Assembly: GCA_964481255.1 (NCBI GenBank)
Contig: CAYZTZ010000085.1
Span: forward strand, 1 to 14,873
DNA length: 14,873 nt
Reading direction: 5' to 3'
DNA from: UBA6911 sp964481255
GTDB lineage: Bacteria; Acidobacteriota; UBA6911
The notes beneath the pieces are model-generated. The model had not been told where the DNA came from. It did no database searches and was given only the letters and a program-made list of their open reading frames with translations. The stretch's first letter is position 1. Each line of letters opens with the position of its first letter. Position numbers and translations under genes: made by a program. Below are positions 1-6,086 of the stretch, one piece after another.

Positions 1-70
1 TCTGCCGGGCGAACTCGACGGCAGGGGCGTCGTTCCATGATTGAGAATCATTAATGATGGATCATGCCGC

Positions 71-185
71 AATTCGTGTGCGGACGGGTCTCCCTAATTC
101 GTGTGCGGACGGGTCTCCAGACCCGTCCGTCTGTCTGAACATATCCTCCGCGGATCAGGCAGACGCACGGCTCTGGAGAGCCGTG
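71..185. repeat. Compact palindromic repeat element (direct repeat plus three adjacent hairpins)
   Basis: A 23-bp sequence starting AATTCGTGTGCGG occurs twice with no mismatch (71-93 and 96-118, period 25). The second copy runs into a perfect 11-bp inverted repeat (arms 106-116 and 119-129). This is followed by a 10-bp stem with one G-T pair (129-138 with 155-164) and then a perfect 9-bp inverted repeat (166-174 with 177-185). All three abut, so the whole stretch could fold as a chain of hairpins. No reading frame covers it. It resembles REP- or MITE-like intergenic repeats, but copy number in the genome cannot be judged from here. The arms and repeats are directly seen; the class is inference. 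Confidence 0.6.
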
Positions 186-274
186 CTCACAAAAATTAAG
201 GCCTGCCGTGAAGTATCCGGCTGTTTGTAATGCATCGGACGAATCTCCGGTGACGAAGGAAAAGAGCCGGTTGT

Positions 275-1138
275 TTATTTGGATTCGTCATGCGTTTTTT
301 CCAGTTCTTCATTCAACCTCTTGTAAGCTTCCCTGCGCGAGATGCCTCTTTGCCTGGCCACAGACCTGAGCGCTTCGTTGCGCGAAAGGCCGGTCCTTAA
401 GATTTCCTCATGGAGATGCTGTTTCAGGGACGCGGGCGGCGCCGGCGAGGGAGCTTTCGGGCTCCCCTTCTCGACAACGACTGTGATTTCCCCCTGGATT
501 CGCGGGCGGGCCTCAAGAATCCGGATGAGTTCCGGGAAAGCGCCTTCGAGAAACTCTTCGTGTAATTTGGTCAGCTCGCGGACGACGCAGGCGCGGCGGT
601 CTCCCAGAACGGAGGCCATATCCTGCAGGGACGCCAGGAGGCGATGCGGCGCCTCGAACAGTATCAGGGTTGCGGGGATGACGGCCAGTTCCTCGAGCCT
701 TCGTTTTCGCTGGGAGGCGCGTGAAGGGAGAAAACCCGCGAAAAAAAAGCTTTCGGCAGGGAAGCCCGAACCTACAAGGGCCGCGACGGGGGCGGAAGGC
801 CCCGGGACCGGGATCACCCGGATCCCTTCCCGGCGGCAGGCGGACACCAGCTCATATCCCGGGTCGGAGATCAGGGGTGTGCCGGAATCGCTCACGAGAG
901 CGATGTTCTTCCCCTCCCGCAGCAGAGCGAGCAAATGCGGCGTGCGGCGCGATTCATTGAACTGGTGATAGCTTTCCCGCGGTGTTCCGACGGCGTAACG
1001 TTGGAGAAGCCGGGCGGTATGGCGTGTGTCCTCGCAGGCGATCAGGTCCGCCTCCTTCAATATGCGAAGAGCCCGGAGGGTTATGTCCTCCAGATTTCCG
1101 ATGGGTGTCGCGACGAGATAAAGCGTCCCTGAAGCCAT
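275..1138 (-). CDS. rsmI: 16S rRNA (cytidine-1402 2'-O)-methyltransferase RsmI
   Basis: RsmI uses S-adenosylmethionine to 2'-O-methylate C1402 of 16S rRNA in the decoding centre. The 287-aa product has the family hallmarks in order: GTLYLVATPIGNLEDITLRA at the very N-terminus, ACEDTRHTARLL (about residues 34-45), SDSGTPLISDPGYELV (about 84-99) and PGPSAPVAALVGSGFP (about 112-127). These form the tetrapyrrole-methylase fold. A short C-terminal segment (LSRNEALRSVARQRGISRREAY) looks like the usual small helical tail. The frame stays open upstream to a GTG at 1231, but homology begins at the MASGTLYL methionine at 1138, so that start is chosen. Shine-Dalgarno complementarity there is poor. It lies 132 nt downstream of pdxJ on the same strand. 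Length matches the family (about 280-290 aa). Confidence 0.95.
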   Translation of the reverse strand: MASGTLYLVATPIGNLEDITLRALRILKEADLIACEDTRHTARLLQRYAVGTPRESYHQFNESRRTPHLLALLREGKNIALVSDSGTPLISDPGYELVSACRREGIRVIPVPGPSAPVAALVGSGFPAESFFFAGFLPSRASQRKRRLEELAVIPATLILFEAPHRLLASLQDMASVLGDRRACVVRELTKLHEEFLEGAFPELIRILEARPRIQGEITVVVEKGSPKAPSPAPPASLKQHLHEEILRTGLSRNEALRSVARQRGISRREAYKRLNEELEKTHDESK

Positions 1139-1216
1139 AAGCAGGTTGCGAAGGGCGAAGCACAGACGATGCATGGAGAGCAACGATCGGGTCGTCGCCT
1201 CGGCTTCGGCGATATG

Positions 1217-1240
1217 AAAAAAGCGAATCACTCTCCGCTT
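1217..1240 (-). terminator. Weak candidate intrinsic terminator after pdxJ
   Basis: Read on the minus strand, AAGCG (1240-1236) and CGCTT (1225-1221) can pair around a 10-nt loop, and the T-run extends from the stem to 1217. It lies 31 nt past the pdxJ stop and upstream of the chosen rsmI start. The stem is only five base pairs, so termination would be leaky at best. Confidence 0.25.
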
Positions 1241-1270
1241 GAATCCGGAAACCGGCGGCCGCCCTGCTCT

Positions 1271-2035
1271 CTAGTCTATGATTCGCCCTTCGGCATTCGT
1301 CGTTCCTTTCATGGCCTGAATCATCTCGCGCACGGCGCGGTCCATCCCGACAAGCACGGCGCGCGCGATAATGTTATGCCCGATGTTGAGTTCCTCGATT
1401 TCCGCAATGGCGGAGACGGGCCGCACGTTGCGATACGTCAGCCCGTGTCCGGCAAGTATTTTCATTCCTTTCTTCCGGCCCCGCTCGGACGCCTGGACAA
1501 TGGCCGTCAGTTCGCGTCGGAATGCGGGCCCCGCAAGGTCGGGGCTCCGGTAGGTCGCCTCGGAATAGGCGCGGGTGTTCAGTTCGATCATGGGAGCCCC
1601 GGAATCCGCCGCCGCATCGACCTGTTCCGGATCGGGATCGATGAACAGGCTTACCGCAACGCCGCCTTTTGTCAGCTGCCCGACGGCGGCCGAAACCTGT
1701 TTCATGTTTTCCAGGAGGTTTAAACCCCCTTCCGTTGTGATTTCGTTTTCTCTTTCCGGAACAAGGGTCACCTGATCCGGGCGAAGGTCGAACGCGATGC
1801 GCACCATTTCAGCCGTCGGCGCCATCTCCATATTCAGGCGGGTTACCACCGTTTCGCGCAACCGGCGCACGTCGCCGTCCTGGATGTGCCTGCGGTCCCC
1901 GCGAAGATGAACGGTAATGCCGTCCGCGCCGGCAAGTTCCGCCAGAACAGCCGCGGCGACGGGATCCGGTTCCAAAGCCTGCCTGGCCTGGCGGATGGTC
2001 GCGACATGATCGATATTGACTCCCAGCCTCGTCAT
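1271..2035 (-). CDS. pdxJ: Pyridoxine 5'-phosphate synthase PdxJ
   Basis: PdxJ condenses 3-amino-2-oxopropyl phosphate with 1-deoxy-D-xylulose 5-phosphate to give pyridoxine 5'-phosphate, the ring-closing step of the DXP-dependent vitamin B6 pathway, in the cytosol. The 254-aa product begins MTRLGVNIDHVATIRQAR, the family signature. It keeps VHLRGDRRHI (42-51; H43 is the likely general base), E70 in NMEMAP, VPE (92-94), and the lid/active-site HGLTYRN (H197). The H43-E70 spacing equals that of the E. coli catalytic H45-E72. ELNIGHNIIARAV (215-227) is the phosphate-binding end of the barrel. The GGGGGG run just upstream of the ATG serves as ribosome binding site. In many proteobacteria acpS follows pdxJ; here rsmI follows instead. 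The gene stands 452 nt downstream of gltX, so it probably has its own promoter. Confidence 0.97.
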   Translation of the reverse strand: MTRLGVNIDHVATIRQARQALEPDPVAAAVLAELAGADGITVHLRGDRRHIQDGDVRRLRETVVTRLNMEMAPTAEMVRIAFDLRPDQVTLVPERENEITTEGGLNLLENMKQVSAAVGQLTKGGVAVSLFIDPDPEQVDAAADSGAPMIELNTRAYSEATYRSPDLAGPAFRRELTAIVQASERGRKKGMKILAGHGLTYRNVRPVSAIAEIEELNIGHNIIARAVLVGMDRAVREMIQAMKGTTNAEGRIID

Positions 2036-2487
2036 AATCCCCCCTTGAAGTGACGAATGAAAGCCGCGGGCGCCGCAATTGCTCTAAGGCATACCGCCGC
2101 CTCAGGCGGCGCGGCTCGAAAAAGCTCGGCCGATACGGCGTAAGCTGCCGCTTCGGGAAGCCCTGAACGGAGCTTCTTCGGAAATCCCGGGGTGGAGCTG
2201 CGCCGTATGCGGCTCACCCCGGGGCAAGGGATGAGTCTCGTTTCAACCTTATAAGGATTGCAACCGGACTCAACCCTTTCGAGATCGGCCGAATCATTGC
2301 ACCCGTTCCCAGGGCTATCCGCAAAAAGCGCGGCCAACCCTGTCCAGCCGCCCCCATCGTTGGGGCTGCCTGAAACCGCCTGCTCTGCGGGCGGAGTTTT
2401 CATCTTTCCGGCTGCGACGAGCGCAAGCCATCCTCTTTCAATGATGCGATGCGCCCGACAGGCGGGAGCGACCTCTGTCTCAACGCA
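2036..2487. other. Intergenic gap rich in inverted repeats between gltX and pdxJ
   Basis: No convincing gene lies in these 452 nt. Seen directly: a 7-bp hairpin (2095-2101 with 2105-2111); a 9-bp perfect stem CCCGGGGTG/CACCCCGGG (2186-2194 with 2215-2223) enclosing an inner GCCG/CGGC hairpin (2202-2205 with 2210-2213); ATACGGCG (2133-2140) inverted as CGCCGTAT (2201-2208); and a near-palindrome around CCTTATAAGG (2240-2264). None has a T-tract that would make a clean terminator. As pdxJ reads leftward, this DNA would be its upstream region. Confidence 0.5.
2240..2264. repeat. Solitary CRISPR-repeat-like near-palindrome
   Basis: A perfect 10-bp palindrome CCTTATAAGG (2247-2256) is flanked by GTTTCAA on the left and ATTGCAAC on the right. 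The flanks themselves pair except for one mismatch and one bulge. The GTTTCAA and TTGCAAC ends and the internal palindrome are reminiscent of CRISPR repeat ends. Only one copy is present, no spacer-repeat periodicity follows, and no cas gene is in the window, so this is not called an array. Confidence 0.3.
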
Positions 2488-3939
2488 TCATCCGCGCATC
2501 GTCGTTCGCAAATAGGCGTTCAGGCGCTCCATGCGTCCCAGAGTGCGCGTACGCCCCAGAGCCTGCATGATCTCAAACAGGCCCGGCGCCACTCCCTGGC
2601 CGGTGAGCCCGACACGAAGCGCGTTGATGAGAAGACCCGCCTTCACGCCATTTTCCTGGGCGAACCGGCGCAGAATGTCCTCGGTCGATTGAAGCGTGAA
2701 GGCGTCGTCCTTCCTGTACTCTTCGAGCAGGGCCGGCACCAACTCCTTGAGTTTCGGGTCGGACAGGTACTTGTCCGCCGCAGCCGGGTCATAGCTGAAA
2801 TCGTCCGTGAAAAAGGCCCGGAAAGGACCGCTGAAATCGCTTAATCTCCTGGCCCTGGTCCTCAAAAGCTCCAGCGCGGCGTCCATGGACTCCGTCGAAC
2901 GCGCAGGCGCTTCATACCCCGGGACCCCGCGGCATTTCAATTCACGGATAACCATAGTCCGCAGAGTTTCCATTGGGGTCCTGCGGATATACTGATTGTT
3001 GAACCAGTCGAGCTTATCCAGGCCGAAGACGGCGTTCGCTTTTCCGACGCCATCGAGGGAAAACAGATCCGTCAGTTCCCGACGCGAGAGTATTTCGCGG
3101 TCGTCGCCGGGCGACCACCCGAGGAGCGCCAGAAAATTGAAGAACGCGTCCGGGAGATAGCCCATTTCCGCGTAAGCCATCACGGAGGTCGCGCCGTGAC
3201 GCTTCGAAAGCCTCTGTTTGTCGGGTCCGAGGATCAGGGGGAGATGCGCGAACTCCGGCAGAGATTTTCCGGCGGCGCGATAGATCAGGATCTGCTTCGG
3301 CGTATTGGAAATATGATCCGCGCCGCGGATGACGTGCGTGATCTCCATGTCCAGGTCGTCGACGACGACACCCAGATGGTACGTCGGAATCCCGTCGGAT
3401 CTCAGCAGCACGAAATCTTCCAGGGCCGCGTTATCGACTTCGATCCTGCCGAAGACGTGATCCGAAAAGGAGGTCTTGTCTCCAGGGACTCGGAAACGTA
3501 TGGCGCAGGGTTCCCCGGCCGCGGCCCGCCTTTCGGCCTCCCGGCGAGGGAGAGAGGCGCAGATATGGTTCCGCTCGGCCGGCCGGCCCTTCCCCGGAGG
3601 CTCTTCCTTGTCGGCCGACCCTTCCGCGGCTGCGCAGAAGCAGCGATAGGCGCAGCCTTTTGCCAGAAGGCCGGCGGCGAAATCGCGATAGCGGTCGAGC
3701 CGCTGGGATTGAAAGTACGGCCCCTCGTCCCAGTTCAACCCGAGCCATCGCATTCCATGAAGGATTCCCTCAACCATTTCATGCGACGAGCGGGCGAAAT
3801 CGGTGTCCTCGATGCGCAGGATGAACTTCCCCCCGTGATGGCGGGCGAACAGCCAGTTGAACAAAGCGGTTCGGGCTCCGCCCACGTGCAGGTACCCTGT
3901 CGGGCTGGGTGCGAAGCGTACGCGGACCTGCGGACTCAT
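2488..3939 (-). CDS. gltX: Glutamate--tRNA ligase (GluRS)
   Basis: A class I aminoacyl-tRNA synthetase that attaches glutamate to tRNA-Glu. The 483-aa product opens with RVRFAPSPTGYLHVGGARTA (6-25), where YLHVG is the HIGH signature. It has the KMSKS equivalent at 241-249 (KQRLSKRHG), LRIEDTD (41-47), and the catalytic-core segment HVIRGADHISNTPKQ (202-216). The helical anticodon-binding region fills about 320-483. C100, C102 and C127 repeat the spacing of the E. coli zinc ligands C98, C100 and C125. The fourth ligand position (H127 in E. coli) is serine here, with H125 nearby. The insert at 103-124 is glycine/proline rich. AGGA 6 nt before the ATG supports the start. The sequence does not show whether the enzyme also charges tRNA-Gln. 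Confidence 0.97.
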   Translation of the reverse strand: MSPQVRVRFAPSPTGYLHVGGARTALFNWLFARHHGGKFILRIEDTDFARSSHEMVEGILHGMRWLGLNWDEGPYFQSQRLDRYRDFAAGLLAKGCAYRCFCAAAEGSADKEEPPGKGRPAERNHICASLPRREAERRAAAGEPCAIRFRVPGDKTSFSDHVFGRIEVDNAALEDFVLLRSDGIPTYHLGVVVDDLDMEITHVIRGADHISNTPKQILIYRAAGKSLPEFAHLPLILGPDKQRLSKRHGATSVMAYAEMGYLPDAFFNFLALLGWSPGDDREILSRRELTDLFSLDGVGKANAVFGLDKLDWFNNQYIRRTPMETLRTMVIRELKCRGVPGYEAPARSTESMDAALELLRTRARRLSDFSGPFRAFFTDDFSYDPAAADKYLSDPKLKELVPALLEEYRKDDAFTLQSTEDILRRFAQENGVKAGLLINALRVGLTGQGVAPGLFEIMQALGRTRTLGRMERLNAYLRTTMRG

Positions 3940-4092
3940 GGACTTCCTCGAAATTCAAATGAAGTTTAAGCTTACCATCACCGGAGGTTGAGATAAACAG
4001 CCAAGGCCGCGTCAGGCCGGCGGACGTGTTGGAATGCGCTGCAAAAACCGACCTGATCATTCCGCCGGCATTCCTTCGGCCCGTCGGCCTGC

Positions 4093-4120
4093 CGTGTCGC
4101 TCCATCGCGACACGCTTTTT
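4093..4120 (+). terminator. Rho-independent terminator, plus strand, with no obvious gene upstream
   Basis: CGTGTCGC (4093-4100) pairs perfectly with GCGACACG (4107-4114) around a six-base loop. It is followed by C and five T. The T-tract lies only on the plus-strand side, so the signal faces right. The nearest coding gene on its left, gltX, runs the other way, so the transcript it ends is unidentified. It may insulate the tRNA gene or end a small RNA. Confidence 0.6.
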
Positions 4121-4125
4121 CCCTG

Positions 4126-4155
4126 TTGGATTTTAGAGCGAGAATTGGTTACTAT
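4126..4155 (+). promoter_or_regulatory. Candidate sigma-70 promoter for tRNA-Ser
   Basis: TTGGAT (4126-4131) and TACTAT (4150-4155) are separated by 18 bp. They sit between the terminator at 4093-4120 and the tRNA at 4195. Transcription would begin near 4162, giving a leader of about 33 nt before the mature tRNA. The -35 matches the consensus at three of six positions and the -10 at four. Confidence 0.4.
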
Positions 4156-4194
4156 GAACTCCCGGTTTGCGGCGCGCCGCCGAAAAGGATTCGC

Positions 4195-4287
4195 GGAGAG
4201 GTGCTGGAGTGGCCGAACAGGGCTGCCTGCTAAGCAGTTACACTGGCAAAACCGGTGTCGGGGGTTCGAATCCCCCCCTCTCCGCCA
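4195..4287 (+). tRNA. tRNA-Ser (anticodon GCU)
   Basis: A complete type II tRNA. Acceptor arms GGAGAGG (4195-4201) and CCTCTCC (4277-4283) pair fully, with discriminator G and an encoded CCA (4285-4287). The anticodon arm is GCTGC, loop CTGCTAA, GCAGT (one G-T pair), with anticodon GCT reading AGC and AGU serine codons. The long variable arm CACTGG/CCGGTG and the T arm GGGGG-TTCGAAT-CCCCC are characteristic of serine tRNAs. Length is 93 nt with CCA. Confidence 0.97.
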
Positions 4288-4637
4288 GTTCCCGACAGCG
4301 AGAACGTCTCCCCGGCGGCTGTTCGATAGGATTTGTGTTTTTCCCGCTCGGACGTTGACATCCGCCGTCGCGAGCCGAAGTCTTTACACGCTTTCACCGG
4401 AACAATCAAAAAATCGGACGGTCGAATGGCGGGAAACAGGGACAGGCGCCGCCTGCCGGCGCTTCTTCGCAGGTTCCGCTTTCGGCGATCGATGGCCCGC
4501 GGCCCGTCTGTTCGTAGAACCTGTTTCCCAGTGGCCCCGCAAACCTTCCTGATCCCGCCCGGTCCCCGGCTTTTGGGCCTTTCGGCGTTTGTTTTTCGCG
4601 CCCGGGATCCATTCGCGAGGATCCATAAAAGCACGCA
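4288..4637. other. Noncoding gap between tRNA-Ser and the DUF4416 gene
   Basis: These 350 nt separate the plus-strand tRNA from the convergent minus-strand DUF4416 gene, and I see no credible gene. The only clear structure is GGATCCAT repeated at 4605-4612 and 4619-4626 (14-bp period). Because GGATCC is self-complementary, the two copies can also form a hairpin 12 nt past the DUF4416 stop. It lacks a T-tract, so it is not called a terminator. Confidence 0.4.
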
Positions 4638-5225
4638 TCATTCCACCGGCAGTCCTGCCGGGCCGCTGCGTCTGCCGCGGATAGGGACTCCCATATCGCG
4701 GAGCTGACTTCTATAGATATCCCTCAAGGATGAAAAATAGCCGTGATAGCGCTCCACCTTGTAATCCGGGAATGTCCAGGGGAAGGGTCGCCAGCGACCC
4801 TGTTCAAAATGGAGCGTGACCTCGGCATAGATCCCCTCGGAGAGAAGGATCCTGTGGAAGTAATTCTTGGTGGACGCGAGGACGATCTTGGATTGCTCCA
4901 GATACCCCGGATCCAGATTGACCGGGCGCCGCAGAGCCGGGCATCGCGACGCCAAGAAGGACTCCAGCTCGTTGGTTCGGATCTTGATCCCGCCGATTTC
5001 GGCCGGATCGATCAGGTCCGCAAAGCTGAGGAAGTAGCGGCGGAGGGGACTCCCCATCTCCGCATCGTAATAACGGGTTGAATCGAAAGGGTACGGCCCG
5101 CTTCGGGAGTCGACGGGGCCGTAGAGCGCCGCGAGCCGCTCCTCCGCCTGCGGCACCATCTCCTGCACGGAGGTGAGAATGGCGACGAAAAGCTTGACCG
5201 GAAGCGTGGGGCGGATATGGGCCAT
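4638..5225 (-). CDS. DUF4416 family protein of unknown function
   Basis: The 195-aa product matches what I recall of the DUF4416 family. Visible features are an N-terminal PVKLFVAILTS, a central FDSTRYYDAEMGSPLRRYFLSF, IGGIKIRTNELE, then RRPVNLDPGYLEQSKIVLAS, the block NYFHRILLSEGIYAEVTLHF, and a C-terminal FPWTFPDYKVE. There is no signal peptide or membrane segment, so it is probably cytosolic. No reaction is known to me; databases sometimes carry a 'GTP-binding protein' label, but I see no P-loop. The ATG is 6 nt past the queC stop, so the two are almost certainly co-transcribed and perhaps translationally coupled. The upstream GAGA is a weak ribosome binding site. The linkage to queC hints at tRNA modification but does not show it. 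Confidence 0.85.
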   Translation of the reverse strand: MAHIRPTLPVKLFVAILTSVQEMVPQAEERLAALYGPVDSRSGPYPFDSTRYYDAEMGSPLRRYFLSFADLIDPAEIGGIKIRTNELESFLASRCPALRRPVNLDPGYLEQSKIVLASTKNYFHRILLSEGIYAEVTLHFEQGRWRPFPWTFPDYKVERYHGYFSSLRDIYRSQLRDMGVPIRGRRSGPAGLPVE

Positions 5226-5231
5226 GGTTCT

Positions 5232-5924
5232 CTATCGGACGTATCGGGTGGGGTCCGGCACCCCGGCGCTTTCGAAGCCGCGCCGCCGCAGGACACAGGA
5301 GTCGCAGGACCCGCAGGCTAATCCTTCCGGAGAGGGGTCGTAGCAGCTGTGTGTCAGGGAGAAATCGACGCCCGCCTCCAGGCCCGCCCGAATGATCTCC
5401 GCCTTGCTCATGTAAAGCAACGGCGCATGAACATGAAAGCGGGCCGAACCTTCGACGCCGGCTTTCGTCGCAAGATTGGCGAGACGCTCAAAGGCGCTGA
5501 TGAATTCGGGCCGGCAGTCCGGATAGCCGGAGTAGTCGACGGCGTTGACGCCGATAAATATGTCCTCGGCGCCGAGGGCCTCGCACCAGCCGAGGGCGAG
5601 GCTGAGAAAAATAGTGTTGCGGGCGGGCACGTACGTGACGGGAATCTCCGAGGGAATAGGACCGGCGTCCCGGCCTTTCGGCACCGGCATATCGGCCGTC
5701 AGCGCGGAGCCCCCGAAGACTCGAAGATCCATTCTCGCAATAACGTGGTGGCCAATGCCCAGCGATTGGACGATACGGCGGGCAGCCTCCAGTTCCCATC
5801 GGTGCCTCTGTCCGTAATCAATGGTCAGGGCGTGAACGTCGAATCCCTGCTTTTGCGCGAGCGCCAGTGCGGTGCTTGAATCCAGGCCGCCGCTCGCAAG
5901 CGCCACCGCTTTTCTCATGCCCAT
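5232..5924 (-). CDS. queC: 7-cyano-7-deazaguanine (preQ0) synthase QueC
   Basis: QueC converts 7-carboxy-7-deazaguanine, ammonia and ATP to preQ0 in the queuosine pathway. The 230-aa product shows the PP-loop ATP-binding motif ASGGLDSST (10-18), TIDYGQRH (34-41), TYVPARN (97-103), and GVNAVDYSGYPDCRPEFI (125-142), which forms the substrate pocket. Four zinc-binding cysteines lie at 194, 204, 207 and 210 (HSCYDPSPEGLACGSCDSC). The start is the first ATG of MGMRKAV, because GAGGAG lies five bases before it. It is the first gene of a two-gene unit with the DUF4416 gene and is divergent from the ABC-F gene across 162 bp. No queD, queE, queF or tgt is in the window. I looked for a preQ1 riboswitch in the leader and did not find one. 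Confidence 0.97.
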   Translation of the reverse strand: MGMRKAVALASGGLDSSTALALAQKQGFDVHALTIDYGQRHRWELEAARRIVQSLGIGHHVIARMDLRVFGGSALTADMPVPKGRDAGPIPSEIPVTYVPARNTIFLSLALGWCEALGAEDIFIGVNAVDYSGYPDCRPEFISAFERLANLATKAGVEGSARFHVHAPLLYMSKAEIIRAGLEAGVDFSLTHSCYDPSPEGLACGSCDSCVLRRRGFESAGVPDPTRYVR

Positions 5925-6057
5925 ATCCGCTCCTCAGCTCACCAGAAGCGTTCTCAAAACTCTATCGGAATTTCTCTTCTTATGGAAGATGGCGAGCGCC
6001 CGCCCGCATCCCTTTACACGGGACCTCCGCATAGCGGCCGCTCGCGCTTGTCCCGTC

Positions 6058-6066
6058 TGATACAAT
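6058..6066 (+). promoter_or_regulatory. Candidate extended -10 promoter for the ABC-F gene
   Basis: TGA-TACAAT fits an extended -10 element (TGnTATAAT) and ends 20 nt before the ATG, giving a leader of about 14 nt. No good -35 is visible at the right distance, which extended -10 promoters tolerate. Confidence 0.35.
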
Positions 6067-6086
6067 AACAGGTTTTCGGGGGAAAG

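Noticed and set aside
2..40. Possible C-terminal end of a plus-strand gene (LPGELDGRGVVP then stop at 38-40)
   Set aside because: The codon use is plausible, but 12 codons are too few to support a call without the sequence to the left.
1139..1231. Longer N-terminus for RsmI starting at the GTG at 1231 or the ATG at 1174
   Set aside because: The extra residues do not resemble the family, which starts right at GTLYLVATPIGN, and the extension would cover a possible pdxJ terminator.
2032..2403. Minus-strand open frame of 123 aa upstream of pdxJ
   Set aside because: It overlaps the pdxJ start, has atypical composition with scattered Cys/Pro/Ser, no ribosome binding site, and lies over the palindromes of this gap.
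3196..3969. Plus-strand open frame of 257 aa
   Set aside because: Antisense to gltX, which has both synthetase signature motifs.
3995..4020. Fragments reminiscent of the SRP RNA core (AGCCAAGGC, GTCAGG)
   Set aside because: They occur in the wrong order and without the GGAAG tetraloop helix, so they are chance matches.
4230..4634. Minus-strand reading frame of 134 aa containing GGEGGIRTPDTGFA
   Set aside because: That peptide is the well-known artefact of translating the antisense strand of a tRNA-Ser gene; the frame overlaps the tRNA at 4195-4287 and has no other protein-like content.
5925..6086. preQ1 riboswitch in the queC leader
   Set aside because: I looked on the minus strand for the short preQ1-I hairpin with its A-rich tail and saw no match.
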